A stretch of 64,000 nucleotides of DNA from Arthrobacter cavernae (GCF_017368795.1 NZ_JAFNLL010000007.1:141039-205038); one strand, 5' to 3'. Shown: positions 31,972 through 41,317, numbered from the stretch's first letter. Made by a program: numbers and translations. The notes: generated from the letters alone by a model not told the origin.

Positions 31972-33312
31972 CTAAACCGTCGCCTTTTCCGTGGCCTTCA
32001 TCTCCGGCGGTGCCGCCTTGAATCCGCGCGTGATCAGGGCCAGGACCACCACGCCCAGCACCAGCCAGGACACTCCCAGCGTAATTGCGTTGACGTCCAG
32101 CTGTGAGAGCAGGTAGGCGCAGATGATGGCTCCGATCACCGGGACCACCACGTAGGACACGGCGTTCAGCTGGTGCCCGGCACGGCGCTGGCGGACGTAG
32201 TGGAAAACCACTGAGGCATTGACCAAGGTGAAGGCGGTGAAGGCGCCGAAGTTGATGAACGAGGTGGAGGTGGCCACGTCCAGGAAAATCGCGATCAGGC
32301 CGACGATGCCGGTGACGATGAGGCTGACCACCGGGGTGTGGAACTTCGCGCTGAGCCGGCCGAAGAGTGCCTTGGGCAGAACGGAGTCACGGCCCATGGC
32401 GTACAGCAGCCGGGAGCTGCTGGCCTGCGCGGCGAGGCCGGAAGCGAACTGCGCCACCACCAGTCCGGCGAGGAAGACCGCACCGAACAGCTGCCCGCCG
32501 ATCTGCAATGCGATGGAGCTGGCCGCGGAGGCCGAGTCCTCAAACACTCCGCCGGGGTGGACCAGCTGGGTCACGTAGGACACGGTCACGAAGATGCCGC
32601 CGCCGATCAGGGCGATGAGCATGATGGCGCGGGGCATGTTCTTGCGCGGCTCAATGGTCTCCTCGGTGAGGGTGGTGACGGCGTCGAACCCGAGGAACGA
32701 GTACGCGGCGATGGCGGCACCGGCGGAGATGGTGGCGAAGCTGGAGGTGTCGTTGAAGAACGGCTGCGTGCTGGCCAAGCCGCCGACGCCCGAAGTGGAC
32801 ACCACGTTGCCGATGGACAGCGCCACAAAGAACACGATGACCAGCAGCTGGAACGCCATCAGCACGTAGTTGGCCTTGTCCGCCACCTTGATGCCCAGGA
32901 TGTTCAGCAGCGTGGTGATGACGATGAAGCCCACGATCCAGACCCCGACGGGGATTCCGGGGAACTGCGCGGTTAGGTAGGAACCGCCGATGAGCCAGAT
33001 CACCATGGGCAGGAAGAGGTAGTCCAGCAGGATGGCCCAGCCCACGAGGAACCCGACCCTCGGATCAATGGAACGGCGGACGTAGGTGTAGGCGGAACCG
33101 GCCACGGGATACGCGATGGCCATCCGGCCGTAGCTGTGGGCCGTGAACAGCATGGCGACGAGTGCCACCAGGTACGCGGCCGGCGATGCCCCGCCGGTGG
33201 CTTCGGCGATGATGCCGAAGATTCCCAGGACGATCAGCGGGGTCAGGTACGCCAGGCCGAACAGGACCAGGGAGGGCAGCTTCAGCGTGCGGGTGAGGGT
33301 GGGTGTTGTCAC
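31972..33312 (-). CDS. APC superfamily amino acid/amine permease
   Basis: A 446-aa permease with 12 predicted spans. The first span carries the APC motif (LVLFGLAYLTPLIVLGIFGII). YPVAGSAYTYVRRSIDPRVGF follows TM2, and AAYSFLGFDAVTTLTEETIEPRKNMPRAI marks TM6 and the following loop. It imports amino acids or polyamines by proton or cation symport. It lies nine bases after the second C-N hydrolase gene and 47 before the first, so the three form an operon for uptake and hydrolysis of an amide-, amine- or nitrile-containing compound. GTG start. Confidence 0.87.
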   Translation of the reverse strand: MTTPTLTRTLKLPSLVLFGLAYLTPLIVLGIFGIIAEATGGASPAAYLVALVAMLFTAHSYGRMAIAYPVAGSAYTYVRRSIDPRVGFLVGWAILLDYLFLPMVIWLIGGSYLTAQFPGIPVGVWIVGFIVITTLLNILGIKVADKANYVLMAFQLLVIVFFVALSIGNVVSTSGVGGLASTQPFFNDTSSFATISAGAAIAAYSFLGFDAVTTLTEETIEPRKNMPRAIMLIALIGGGIFVTVSYVTQLVHPGGVFEDSASAASSIALQIGGQLFGAVFLAGLVVAQFASGLAAQASSSRLLYAMGRDSVLPKALFGRLSAKFHTPVVSLIVTGIVGLIAIFLDVATSTSFINFGAFTAFTLVNASVVFHYVRQRRAGHQLNAVSYVVVPVIGAIICAYLLSQLDVNAITLGVSWLVLGVVVLALITRGFKAAPPEMKATEKATV

Positions 33313-33321
33313 AAGTTTTCC

Positions 33322-34200
33322 TTAGGCTTTGAAGGACTGGGGAGCCCAGGTGGCCGGGCTGATCCGGCCCTGGTAAACAGGCAGTTCGACGGCGTCCTCG
33401 CCGTCTCGGAACTGGGACCAGGGGCGGTTGAGGTTTTCGGTGCCGTGCGTTCTGACGTGCTCGACGGCGGCAAGGTCCAGTTCCGCCGTGAGCAGCACCG
33501 GAGCGTCGTCGTCGGCCTCGGCCAAGGTGTTGCCCTCGGGGTCGACGATGATGCTCAGGCCCTTGCCGGTGGGGCCGGCGCAGTTGACGCTGACCACGAA
33601 GACCTGGTTCACGATGGCGTTGGCCTTGGCGAGCACCAGTTCCTGGCGGCGGTCCGGCGTCGTGGTTTTGACGACGTTGAGGATGACCTCGGCACCCATC
33701 CAGGCGAGTTGGCGGGACACCTCCGGGAACCACGCGTCGTAGCAGATGTTCAGGCCCACCCTGCCGACGCCAGCCAGGTCCACGGTGGTGAACCGGTCGC
33801 CGGGGTCGTAGGGCTCGAACGGGCGCCAGGGGAAGACCTTCCGGTAATAGCCGGCAAGCTCCCCTCCCGGGGACAGGACCAGTTGGGTGTTGAAGAGCTG
33901 CCCTTCGGGGCCGCGCTCGCACACGCTGCCCGGCACCAGCCAGATGCCCAGGTCCGCGGCAAGCCGCCGGAGCTCCTTGACGCGGGGTCCGTCCAGCGGC
34001 TCGGCAGAAGCCTGGAGCACTTCCGTGCGTTGCTGGTCGGGATCGGAATCCCCGAACAGGTGCAGCTCCGGAAAGACCACGAGCCTGCTGTGGGGATGGA
34101 CGGCGAGGGCGGCAGTGACCTCGTCTGCAAAGGCCGAGACGGGTTCGCCGATGAGCCGGGGCCGGGCCTGGGCGGCGATGAGGGGAAGGGTGCGTTGCAT
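33322..34200 (-). CDS. Carbon-nitrogen hydrolase (nitrilase superfamily), second copy
   Basis: A 292-aa nitrilase-superfamily protein, not closely similar to the one at 31145. The triad is E45 (VVFPELHLFG), K121 (YYRKVFPWRPFEP) and C153 (LNICYDAWFPE). HKTE of the other copy is replaced by TTTPDRRQELVLAKANAIVNQ, typical of amidases acting on larger amides. It is the first gene of the nitrilase-permease-nitrilase operon and is divergent from a FadR-type GntR gene, with a palindromic operator in the 72-base gap. Confidence 0.85.
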   Translation of the reverse strand: MQRTLPLIAAQARPRLIGEPVSAFADEVTAALAVHPHSRLVVFPELHLFGDSDPDQQRTEVLQASAEPLDGPRVKELRRLAADLGIWLVPGSVCERGPEGQLFNTQLVLSPGGELAGYYRKVFPWRPFEPYDPGDRFTTVDLAGVGRVGLNICYDAWFPEVSRQLAWMGAEVILNVVKTTTPDRRQELVLAKANAIVNQVFVVSVNCAGPTGKGLSIIVDPEGNTLAEADDDAPVLLTAELDLAAVEHVRTHGTENLNRPWSQFRDGEDAVELPVYQGRISPATWAPQSFKA

Positions 34201-34235
34201 GGTTTCTCCACGTTGGGGATGTGATCTGCACTATA

Positions 34236-34254
34236 TTAGATCAGATTGATCCAA
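34236..34254. promoter_or_regulatory. GntR-type operator between the C-N hydrolase operon and its regulator
   Basis: TTAGATCAGATTGATCCAA contains GATCA-N3-TGATC with matching outer TT/AA. It lies in the divergent gap, 19 bases before the GntR start and 36 before the hydrolase start, where a FadR-type dimer could control both directions. Confidence 0.6.
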
Positions 34255-34272
34255 TTGTGGGAAGAGGCGGTT

Positions 34273-35046
34273 ATGGGCCGTAAAGTAGCGGATATGACCC
34301 GTCAGTTGGAGAACACCGCGGACGCTTCGCCGATCGGCGCCGGCAGGCTGGCCGGCATCGACCGCCGAAGTGCCATCGATGCCGTCCGACTGCGGATCGG
34401 CATGGCGATTTCGTTGGGGTTGCTGAAACCCGGCGAGCGCTTGCCCGACCAGGAGGACGTGGCCCTGGGCCTGTCCGTCAGCCCGATCACCGCCCGCCGC
34501 GCGCTGGCGAGCCTGGCGGAACAGGGCGTGGTGGTCCGCCGCCGCGGCCGGGGCGGCGGAACGTTCGTGGCCGATGAGCCCCCGCGGAGCGTGCTGGCCG
34601 AGCTCTCGGCATCGCCGGCGGAATCCCGGGCAGTGAACCGGCTGGTGGACCGGAGGCTGCTCTTCGAATGCGCCGTGACGCACTACGCGGCGATCAACGC
34701 CACGGCTGAACAGCTGGATGAGCTCGACCGGCTGACCCGTGACATGGCCGAATCCACGGACTGGTCCGACTACCACCAGGCCGACGAGCAGTTCCACCAG
34801 CTGGTGGGCACGGCGTCGGGGCTGGGTACCGCGGTGGAGGCGTACCACGAGACGCTGGCAGAGCTCTACGCCTACTTCATCCCCTACCCGATCGAGCTGC
34901 TGCACAAATCAAACTGCGACCACGTCGCGCTCGTGGCAGCCCTGCGCGCCGGCGACGGCGTCGAAGCAGTGGAGATCTCCCGCAAGCACGTGGACATCCT
35001 TCATCGGACCATGTTCATGGGCCTGACGGAGGGCGGAGCCGCCTAG
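34273..35046 (+). CDS. GntR family transcriptional regulator, FadR/FCD subfamily
   Basis: A 257-aa regulator. The winged helix spans about residues 36-105 (LRIGMAISLGLLKPGERLPDQEDVALGLSV, then SPITARRALASLAEQGVVVRRRGRGGGTFV in parts). The FCD domain follows, with DYHQADEQFHQLVG and HVALVAALRAGDGVEAVEISRKH providing the D/H metal ligands. ATG 34273 with a GAAGAGG site is preferred over a TTG nine codons earlier. It is divergent from the C-N hydrolase operon, which it very likely represses until the amide or amine substrate is present. Confidence 0.86.
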   Translation: MGRKVADMTRQLENTADASPIGAGRLAGIDRRSAIDAVRLRIGMAISLGLLKPGERLPDQEDVALGLSVSPITARRALASLAEQGVVVRRRGRGGGTFVADEPPRSVLAELSASPAESRAVNRLVDRRLLFECAVTHYAAINATAEQLDELDRLTRDMAESTDWSDYHQADEQFHQLVGTASGLGTAVEAYHETLAELYAYFIPYPIELLHKSNCDHVALVAALRAGDGVEAVEISRKHVDILHRTMFMGLTEGGAA

Positions 35047-35347
35047 CGGGAGTTCCGGGCTATCGCAGGGGCAGTGGTCCAGCGGTCGGCTGCCTCGGGG
35101 CTGTCATACGGATCTTAAGATTACGCCGCCCGTGCCGGCCGACTCCGGGTTTGCTGTTGTTTACATATGTTTTACTCGTGTGATCTTGCGGGCCCTTACG
35201 GTCCCGGGCGAGACTCTTACCACTTGATGAATTGATCAATTGCGATCGTACGACCAAACCAGCGGGAACGGAACGCAGTGATGCGTTCCCTCCGGCTCCG
35301 TGGCAAGGACGCCGGCGGAGAGGAACCCGCAGACCGGGAGGATTGTC
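35047..35347. other. Intergenic stretch with an AT-rich promoter zone
   Basis: No gene. 35150-35180 is AT-rich (TGTTTACATATGTTTTAC), and AATTGATCAATT (35230-35241) is a perfect 12-base palindrome, possibly a regulator site for the YegP-like gene. Confidence 0.4.
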
Positions 35348-35683
35348 ATGGCAGGCATGTTTGAACTTTTCGTTGACGCGGAGGCGTATTTCAGGTTCCG
35401 TCTGACGGCCCCGGATGGAACCGTGATGGCCGTTTCGAAGGCATTTGACGACAAGCCGGCAGCTGTCGCCGGCATTACGGCCGTGCGTGAGTACGCCGGC
35501 ATGGGACTGATCACCGACCTGTGCCCGGCGGCCACGCGGTCAAAGCCTCCGGCTGCGGCGGCGCATCCGCATTCCGTCCCCCCGACCCGTCAAGACCAGC
35601 GCATCCCGGCCGGCGATCTTCACGCCCGGGCCAGGGCAGTCCGCCGGGCGGCCCACGGCGCAGGGTGGGCCGGCGCAGCCTGA
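35348..35683 (+). CDS. YegP/DUF1508-family protein
   Basis: A 111-aa protein. The first 60 residues ([16 protein letters not shown] and a following [19 protein letters not shown] and AVREYAG) form one DUF1508 alpha/beta unit; many relatives carry two in tandem. The function of the family is unknown. The C-terminal 50 residues are low complexity and arginine/alanine-rich and run into the IS630-like remnant, so the natural end may have been replaced by junk sequence. ATG with a GGGAGG site eight bases upstream. Confidence 0.7.
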   Translation: MAGMFELFVDAEAYFRFRLTAPDGTVMAVSKAFDDKPAAVAGITAVREYAGMGLITDLCPAATRSKPPAAAAHPHSVPPTRQDQRIPAGDLHARARAVRRAAHGAGWAGAA

Positions 35684-36063
35684 GCCTTCTGGCAAGTATG
35701 CCGGTGCGGCTGGAGCAACCACGTGGCTTCAGCCGTGAATCGGTCGCGGCCGAGCTGCGGGTGTCGCCGGCCACGGTAAACAAGTGGCGGCGGGGCTTCG
35801 TGGCCTCGCTGCTGGACGGACTGGCCGACGAGGAGCGGCCGGGCCGTCCGCCCTCGATTCTGCTGGACAGGGCCGAGGAGGTGATCACGGCGACGCTGGA
35901 GGAAAACCCGGCGGATGCCACGCACTGGTCGCGGGCCTCGATGGCCGCGAAGTCGGGGCTGTCGAAGTCGACGATCGGGCGGATCTGGCGCAGCTCCGGG
36001 CTCAAGCCGCACGTGGAGGACTACTTGAAGCTCTCCACCGCCCCGCAGTTTGTGGACAAGAGG
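35667..36063 (+). mobile_element. IS630-family transposase remnant (N-terminal part)
   Basis: A frame reads [19 protein letters not shown], then [19 protein letters not shown], then [19 protein letters not shown], then [21 protein letters not shown], and finally [12 protein letters not shown]. This is the helix-turn-helix half of an IS630-type transposase. The sequence changes to unrelated text after 'FVDK', just before the DDE catalytic half would begin. The start and the terminal inverted repeats are not found. It is a dead fragment between the YegP-like gene and rsgA. Confidence 0.75.
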
Positions 36064-36371
36064 AAATCCTCGACTCCATCGCAAAATATGCCTCACGAAT
36101 TTCCGGCGCAGGACACTAGCCAAGCCTGCGGATGGCTGGCTAGTCTGGACGGAGCCGCCGGCGCGGCGCCTTGGCACCAGCCAGGCGCACGGCCGGCCTT
36201 TGACGCAGGGAGGTGGACCTGATGACTGCAATGCACCTGCGCGCCCCGCACACACATGCGCGGCGCCCTCATCACACCACCCTTCCTGCCCAGGCACCCG
36301 CCCGCTGAAACCTGACGTTCACAGGCAAGAGTTTCACCCCACGTGCCCCGGGCCTCTCCAGAGGTATCGAC
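36064..36371. other. Intergenic stretch after the IS630 remnant
   Basis: No recognisable gene. Open frames here are artefacts of high G+C. It ends at the rsgA start region and includes an AGGTATCGACGTG context before the GTG at 36372. Confidence 0.4.
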
Positions 36372-37586
36372 GTGAAAATCATCCCCGGGCCATCGGCCCT
36401 GTCTTCAACCATCTCTCCAAACGGCAACACTTCAACTGATTCCCTTGGCGGTCCGACTTCCCTGGACGGCCCGGCCGCCTACGGATTCACGGACGCCACG
36501 GCTGCCTACTTCCGTGCCAACCCGGCGCCGGGTCCGCAGCCGCCAGGCGGTGTTTCGCCCGGACGCGTGGTCCGCCTGGACCGGAACCGTGTGCTCGTCG
36601 CCTCGGCGTCGGGCCTGCTCCACCTGCCCTATCCGGCGGACGGCGAGGTGGCGGCCACAGGTGACTGGGTGTGGCTCGGCCACGACCGGGTGGGCGAACC
36701 GGCCATCACCGCGGTCCTGCCGCGCCAATCGGCCCTGAGCCGCAAACGCGCCTTCGAGCACTCCTCCGAGGAACAGGTGCTGGGCGCCAACATCGACATC
36801 GTGGGCGTGGTGGTCCCCGTGGACCGTCCCCTCACGCACAACCGCCTGGAACGGACCCTCGTTGCCGCCTGGGATTCCGGCGCCACACCCCTGGTGGTCA
36901 TCACCAAGGCCGACCTCGCCGGAATAGCGGACGACGTCGTCGGGGAAGTCATGCTGCAATCCGCCGGAGTGGAGGTGGTCACCACCTCGGCGGAACAAGG
37001 GGACGGACTGGACGAGCTGCTGCGGCACGTTCCCCGCGGCGGAACCCTGGTGCTGCTCGGGCCCTCGGGGGCCGGCAAGTCCACCCTGATCAACGCCCTC
37101 GCAGGCCGTGAAATCCAGGAAACCGGCGCCGTGCGCGCAGGCGACGGCAAAGGCCGCCACACCACCACCTCACGGGAGCTCGTGCCCTTGCCGGGCGGGG
37201 TAGTGCTGATGGACACCCCCGGGGTGCGCGGCTTCGGGCTGTTCGACGCCGAAAGCGGCATGGACGAAATGTTCAACGACCTGGAGGAGCTCTTCGCCCG
37301 GTGCCGCTTCGCGGACTGCGGCCACGGGCAGGAACCGGGCTGTGCGGTGCAGGCCGCGCTCGCCGAGGACGTGCTGGATGTCCGGCGTTGGAACAGCTAC
37401 CTGAAACTGCAGCGCGAACTTGCCGCCCTCAACCGGCGCCACGACGCGGCTGCCCGGCGCGCTTACCAGCGGGAATGGCACCAGAAGGTGGCGGTGGCCG
37501 GCCAAGGACAGCGGGCCGCAGAGCGCTACCGCCATGATCAGGCGGAGGAACGTTCCGAGAGAAGCAGCAAGCGCCGGAAACGCTGA
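36372..37586 (+). CDS. rsgA: Ribosome small subunit-dependent GTPase A
   Basis: A 404-aa circularly permuted GTPase. An N-terminal OB-fold (about 60-125) is followed by G4 VVITKADLAG (near 178), then G1 GPSGAGKSTLINALAG (near 234) and G3 DTPGVRGF (near 280). The C-terminal zinc finger is CRFADCGHGQEPGCAV (near 312). It matures 30S subunits by releasing RbfA and checking the decoding site. The first 60 residues are a Ser/Pro-rich extension not conserved in the family, so an internal start is possible. GTG start. The tail is strongly basic. Confidence 0.88.
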   Translation: MKIIPGPSALSSTISPNGNTSTDSLGGPTSLDGPAAYGFTDATAAYFRANPAPGPQPPGGVSPGRVVRLDRNRVLVASASGLLHLPYPADGEVAATGDWVWLGHDRVGEPAITAVLPRQSALSRKRAFEHSSEEQVLGANIDIVGVVVPVDRPLTHNRLERTLVAAWDSGATPLVVITKADLAGIADDVVGEVMLQSAGVEVVTTSAEQGDGLDELLRHVPRGGTLVLLGPSGAGKSTLINALAGREIQETGAVRAGDGKGRHTTTSRELVPLPGGVVLMDTPGVRGFGLFDAESGMDEMFNDLEELFARCRFADCGHGQEPGCAVQAALAEDVLDVRRWNSYLKLQRELAALNRRHDAAARRAYQREWHQKVAVAGQGQRAAERYRHDQAEERSERSSKRRKR

Positions 37587-37744
37587 ACATTGCCGTTTCA
37601 TTGCGGTATCCGTGGCTTCACTGACATCGTTCGTGGGGCTGGCTACGCTGGGTGAAGGTCAGCTTTACAGCCGAAAATCAGAGTGCCTATGATCATTTGG
37701 CTCTACCGTTTGATGTTGCCGCCAACAGATAGGTAAGCCCGGGA

Positions 37745-38839
37745 ATGGCTGAAGCCATGATTGTGTTCGAGAACGTGACCAAGCGGTACCAGGGCGGCCA
37801 GCCTGCTGTGGATGCGCTCAGCATGTCCATCGACAAGGGCGCCATCACGGTATTCGTGGGCCCTTCAGGCTGCGGCAAGACCACCTCGCTGCGCATGATC
37901 AACCGCATGGTGGAGCCCAGTTCAGGCACCATCACCGTCGCCGGCCGGAACGTGTCCCAGGAACCCGCGGCCCGGCTGCGCCGCTCCATGGGCTACGTCA
38001 TGCAGTCGTCGGGCCTCATGCCGCACCGCTCGGTGCTGGACAACATCGCCACGGTGCCCCGGCTCAACGGCGTCCCCAAGGCAGCGGCGCGCAAGCGCGC
38101 GGCGGAACTGCTCGACGTCGTCGGGCTGGCCCCCGTGCTCGGCAAGCGGTACCCGTCCCAACTGTCCGGCGGCCAACAGCAAAGGGTGGGGGTGGCGCGC
38201 GCCCTGGCGGCCGATCCCCCCGTGCTGCTCATGGACGAACCGTTCAGCGCCGTGGATCCCGTGGTGCGCGACGAACTCCAGCAGGAGCTGCTTCGGCTGC
38301 AACGGGAACTGGCCAAGACCATTGTGTTTGTCACCCATGACATCGATGAAGCCACGGTCCTGGGGGACAAAGTGGCGGTCTTCGCGGTGGGGGGCAAGCT
38401 GGCGCAGTACGCCGCCCCCGAGGAGATCCTGCGCGCACCGGCCAACGACTTCGTGGCCTCGTTCGTGGGGCGGGACCGCGGCTTCCGGCACCTCGCGTTC
38501 AACGCGGCCGACGCCGTGCGCCTGCATCCGGTGAAGATGGTCCAGTCAGCCGAGCGGACCGTTGCGGACGGCGGCCCGGGGGAGTGGGCGCTCGTGGTGG
38601 ATGCGGACGGCCGTCCCCTCGGCTGGTCCTCGCCCCGTGACGGCACCGGCTTGGTCCCCGGAGGTTCCCTGTTCCACCGCGGCGACACCCTGCGGCGTGC
38701 CCTCGACGCCGCCCTGTCCTCGCCGTCCGGGCTGGGCGTGGCCGTGGACGACGACGGCAGGGTGGCCGGCGTGCTGAAGGCCGCTGAAGTCCTTGCCCTC
38801 ATCGAGGAAACCCGGCAAAACAGGGAGGAGCGCCCCTGA
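37745..38839 (+). CDS. Osmolyte ABC importer ATPase (OpuCA-like)
   Basis: A 364-aa ABC ATPase: Walker A GPSGCGKTTSLR (near 40), signature LSGGQQQRVGVARAL (near 140), Walker B VLLMDEPF (near 162) and H-loop VFVTHDID. The C-terminal 120 residues form a CBS pair (ALVVDADGRPLGW and GLGVAVDDDGRVAGVLKAAEVL), which in the OpuA/OpuC group senses ionic strength. It energises uptake of glycine betaine, choline or carnitine. Its TGA overlaps the next gene's ATG by one base. First of four genes. Confidence 0.88.
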   Translation: MAEAMIVFENVTKRYQGGQPAVDALSMSIDKGAITVFVGPSGCGKTTSLRMINRMVEPSSGTITVAGRNVSQEPAARLRRSMGYVMQSSGLMPHRSVLDNIATVPRLNGVPKAAARKRAAELLDVVGLAPVLGKRYPSQLSGGQQQRVGVARALAADPPVLLMDEPFSAVDPVVRDELQQELLRLQRELAKTIVFVTHDIDEATVLGDKVAVFAVGGKLAQYAAPEEILRAPANDFVASFVGRDRGFRHLAFNAADAVRLHPVKMVQSAERTVADGGPGEWALVVDADGRPLGWSSPRDGTGLVPGGSLFHRGDTLRRALDAALSSPSGLGVAVDDDGRVAGVLKAAEVLALIEETRQNREERP

Positions 38840-39501
38840 TGGGCTGGTTCCTGGCGAACAGCGGGCACGTCTTCGATCTCGCGGGCCAGCACCTGGTGCT
38901 GGCCATTTTGCCGATGGTCTTCGGGCTGCTGATCTCCATTCCGCTGGCGCAGTTCGCGCGGCAAAACAGCACCTTGCGCTCGGTGGTGGTGACGGCCACG
39001 TCACTGCTCTACACGATTCCCTCGCTGGCGCTATTCATCATCCTGCCCTCCATCCTGGCCACCCGGATCCTTGACCCCCTGAATGTGGTGGTTGCCCTGA
39101 CCATCTATGCGGTGGCGTTGCTGGTGCGGGCCGCCCTGGATGCCTTCGATTCCGTGGATGATGACCTCCGCCAGGCAGCCGTAGCCATGGGCTACAAGCC
39201 TGCTGCGCGTTTTGTCCAGATTGATCTGCCGCTGTCATTGCCGGTGCTGTTCGCAGGCTTGCGAGTGGTGTCGGTCAGCAATATCTCGCTCGTCAGCGTC
39301 GCCGCCCTGCTGGGCATCGGCAACCTCGGAATGCTGTTCACGTCCGGACTCCAGAGAGACTTTGTCACCGAGGTGGTGGTGGGGATCATCGCCATTCTGG
39401 TCCTTGCCGTGGTCATGGACGCGGTCCTGGTGTTGCTCGAACGTCTCCTGACCCCCTGGTCGCGGGCTTCCACGAAACCGGCAGGGGGTGCTTCCGCATG
39501 A
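38839..39501 (+). CDS. Osmolyte ABC importer permease (OpuCB-like)
   Basis: A 220-aa permease with five or six spans and the binding-protein-dependent transport signature DDDLRQAAVAMGYKPAARFVQIDLPLSLPVLFAG (near 96-128, EAA loop). It belongs to the OpuCB/OpuCD group. It overlaps the ATPase stop by one base and the next permease by four, so all are translationally coupled. Confidence 0.87.
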   Translation: MGWFLANSGHVFDLAGQHLVLAILPMVFGLLISIPLAQFARQNSTLRSVVVTATSLLYTIPSLALFIILPSILATRILDPLNVVVALTIYAVALLVRAALDAFDSVDDDLRQAAVAMGYKPAARFVQIDLPLSLPVLFAGLRVVSVSNISLVSVAALLGIGNLGMLFTSGLQRDFVTEVVVGIIAILVLAVVMDAVLVLLERLLTPWSRASTKPAGGASA

Positions 39502-40244
39502 GCAACATTTTCACGGACACCTTCGCCTGGCTGGCCGACCCCCAACAATGGTCCGGCAGCAGCGGCATCGCGGTGCGGCTGGCTGAGCACCTGCAGTACA
39601 CGGCTCTCGTCATGCTGATTGCGAGCGCCATTGCCGTGCCCATCGGCCTCTACGTCGGCCACACGGGCCGCGGGCGGGTGGCCGTCGTGGCCGTTGCAGG
39701 GGCCCTCCGCGCCTTGCCCACCCTCGGCCTGCTCACGCTGTTTGTACTGCTTGCAGGGATCGGACTCATGCCGCCAGTCTGGGCCCTGGTGATTCTCACG
39801 GTACCGCCACTGCTGGCCGGCACCTACGCCGGGGTCTCCAGCGTGGACCGGAACGTGGTTGATGCCGCGCGGGCCATGGGCATGACCGAGCTCCAGGTGC
39901 TGTTCCGGGCCGAGGTCCCCAACGGGCTGCAGGTCATGTCCGGCGGGTTCAGGACCGGCATTCTCCAGGTCATCGCCACCGTCTCCGTGGTGGCCTACAT
40001 CAATCTGGGCGGACTGGGCCGGTACCTCTTCGACGGCCTGGTGCTCTCGGACTTTCCCCAGATGCTGGGCGGTTCGCTGCTCATCGCAGGGCTGGCGATC
40101 GCCGTCGACCTCATCCTTGCCCTTTTCCAGAGGCTGTTCCTCTCGCCGGGAGCCTCTGCCAAGCCGGACCGCAGCCAGCCGGCTGCGGTTGATCTCACAG
40201 ACCCCGTGACTGCGGAGGCTGTTGTTCAAGGAGGTACGTCATGA
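39498..40244 (+). CDS. Osmolyte ABC importer permease (OpuCD-like)
   Basis: A 248-aa permease with about six spans. The EAA loop reads RNVVDAARAMGMTELQVLFRAEVPNGLQVMSGGF (near 117-150). The start GLRxLPTLGLLTLFVLL-like stretch (ALRALPTLGLLTLFVLLAGI) is typical of the OpuCD group. It forms a heterodimeric channel with the preceding permease. A 30-residue hydrophilic tail follows the last span. The start overlaps the previous gene by four bases and the end overlaps the substrate-binding-protein gene by four. Confidence 0.87.
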   Translation: MSNIFTDTFAWLADPQQWSGSSGIAVRLAEHLQYTALVMLIASAIAVPIGLYVGHTGRGRVAVVAVAGALRALPTLGLLTLFVLLAGIGLMPPVWALVILTVPPLLAGTYAGVSSVDRNVVDAARAMGMTELQVLFRAEVPNGLQVMSGGFRTGILQVIATVSVVAYINLGGLGRYLFDGLVLSDFPQMLGGSLLIAGLAIAVDLILALFQRLFLSPGASAKPDRSQPAAVDLTDPVTAEAVVQGGTS

Positions 40245-41197
40245 AGGAAAACCACCACAGAATCCTGGGCAGGCGCGCATTCGGCGGCATCGCCGCCGGC
40301 GTCGGCCTGGCCATCGCACTGACCGCTTGCGGCGGAGCATCGGATCCGCTGGGAACCGCCCCCGCCACGGGCGGTACGGCCACAGGATCAGCACTGGTGA
40401 TTGGTTCTGCCGACTTTCCCGAAAGCCAGATCCTCGCCGAGGTCTACGCCGGAGCCCTGAACTCCGCCGGCGTCACGGCCAGCACCAAACCGAACATCGG
40501 TTCCCGCGAGGTCTACTTCAAGGCTGTCCAGGACGGCTCCGTGGACATCATCCCCGATTACAGCGGCAACCTCCTTCTTCACGTGAACAAGGACGCCGCG
40601 GAGGTCTCGGCCGAGGACATTTTCAAGGCGCTCCCAGGCAAGCTTCCGGAAGGCCTCGCCGTGCTGGAGCCTTCCAAGGCCGAGAACAAAGACGCCATGG
40701 TGGTCACCAAGGCCACCGCGGAGAAGTACCAGCTGAAGTCCATCGAGGATCTGGCCAAGGTGTGCAGTGAGCTTGTGGTCGGCGCCCCGGCGACGTTCGC
40801 CGAGCGTGCCTACGGACTGCCGGGTCTGAAGAAGAACTACAACTGCGTCCCCAAGAAGCTGGAACCGTTTAGCGACGGCGGCGGCCCCCTCACGGTCAAG
40901 GCGCTGCTGACGGATCAGGTCCAGGTTGCGGACATCTACACCACCACTCCGGCGATTGCGGACAACGACCTCGTGGTCCTGCCGGACCCGAAGAACAACT
41001 TCATCGCCCAGCAGGTCCTCCCGCTGTACAGCAAGGCCAAGATGACGGACAAGGCCCGTGATGCGCTCAATAACGTGTCCAGGATCCTCACCACCGAGGA
41101 CCTCATCAACCTCAACCGTGCCGTCAGCGGCGACCAGAAGCAGAACCCCAAGGACGCAGCAGCCGCGTGGCTGAAGGACAAAGGGATCGTGAAGTAG
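40241..41197 (+). CDS. Osmolyte ABC importer substrate-binding lipoprotein (OpuCC-like)
   Basis: A 318-aa lipoprotein. The signal peptide ends in the lipobox LTAC (cysteine near residue 30), so it is anchored to the outer face of the membrane. The OpuAC/ProX-like fold follows: LVIGSADFPESQILAEVYAGAL, then FKAVQDGSVDIIPDYSGNLL and ELVVGAPATFAERAYGLPGLKKNY. It captures a quaternary amine and delivers it to the two permeases. Last gene of the operon, followed by a hairpin. Confidence 0.88.
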   Translation: MKENHHRILGRRAFGGIAAGVGLAIALTACGGASDPLGTAPATGGTATGSALVIGSADFPESQILAEVYAGALNSAGVTASTKPNIGSREVYFKAVQDGSVDIIPDYSGNLLLHVNKDAAEVSAEDIFKALPGKLPEGLAVLEPSKAENKDAMVVTKATAEKYQLKSIEDLAKVCSELVVGAPATFAERAYGLPGLKKNYNCVPKKLEPFSDGGGPLTVKALLTDQVQVADIYTTTPAIADNDLVVLPDPKNNFIAQQVLPLYSKAKMTDKARDALNNVSRILTTEDLINLNRAVSGDQKQNPKDAAAAWLKDKGIVK

Positions 41198-41217
41198 CAC
41201 TTCACGGAAGCAACCCC

Positions 41218-41259
41218 CGACGGCGGTGACGGGCCCAGGCGGGCCCCTCACCGCCGTCG
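41218..41259 (+). terminator. Hairpin terminator after the osmolyte importer
   Basis: CGACGGCGGTGA and TCACCGCCGTCG form a 12-bp stem, with an inner GGGCCC/GGGCCC pair. It lies 20 bases past the stop. No T-run. Confidence 0.65.
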
Positions 41260-41317
41260 TCGCGCTTGTGAGTGATGTCTCAACTGAAGTACATCCTCCA
41301 TGTGGCATATTTGATGA

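Noticed and set aside
35230..35241. AATTGATCAATT as a second site of the GntR regulator at 34273
   Set aside because: It shares only the TTGATC core with the site at 34236 and has different spacing, so linking them would be a guess.
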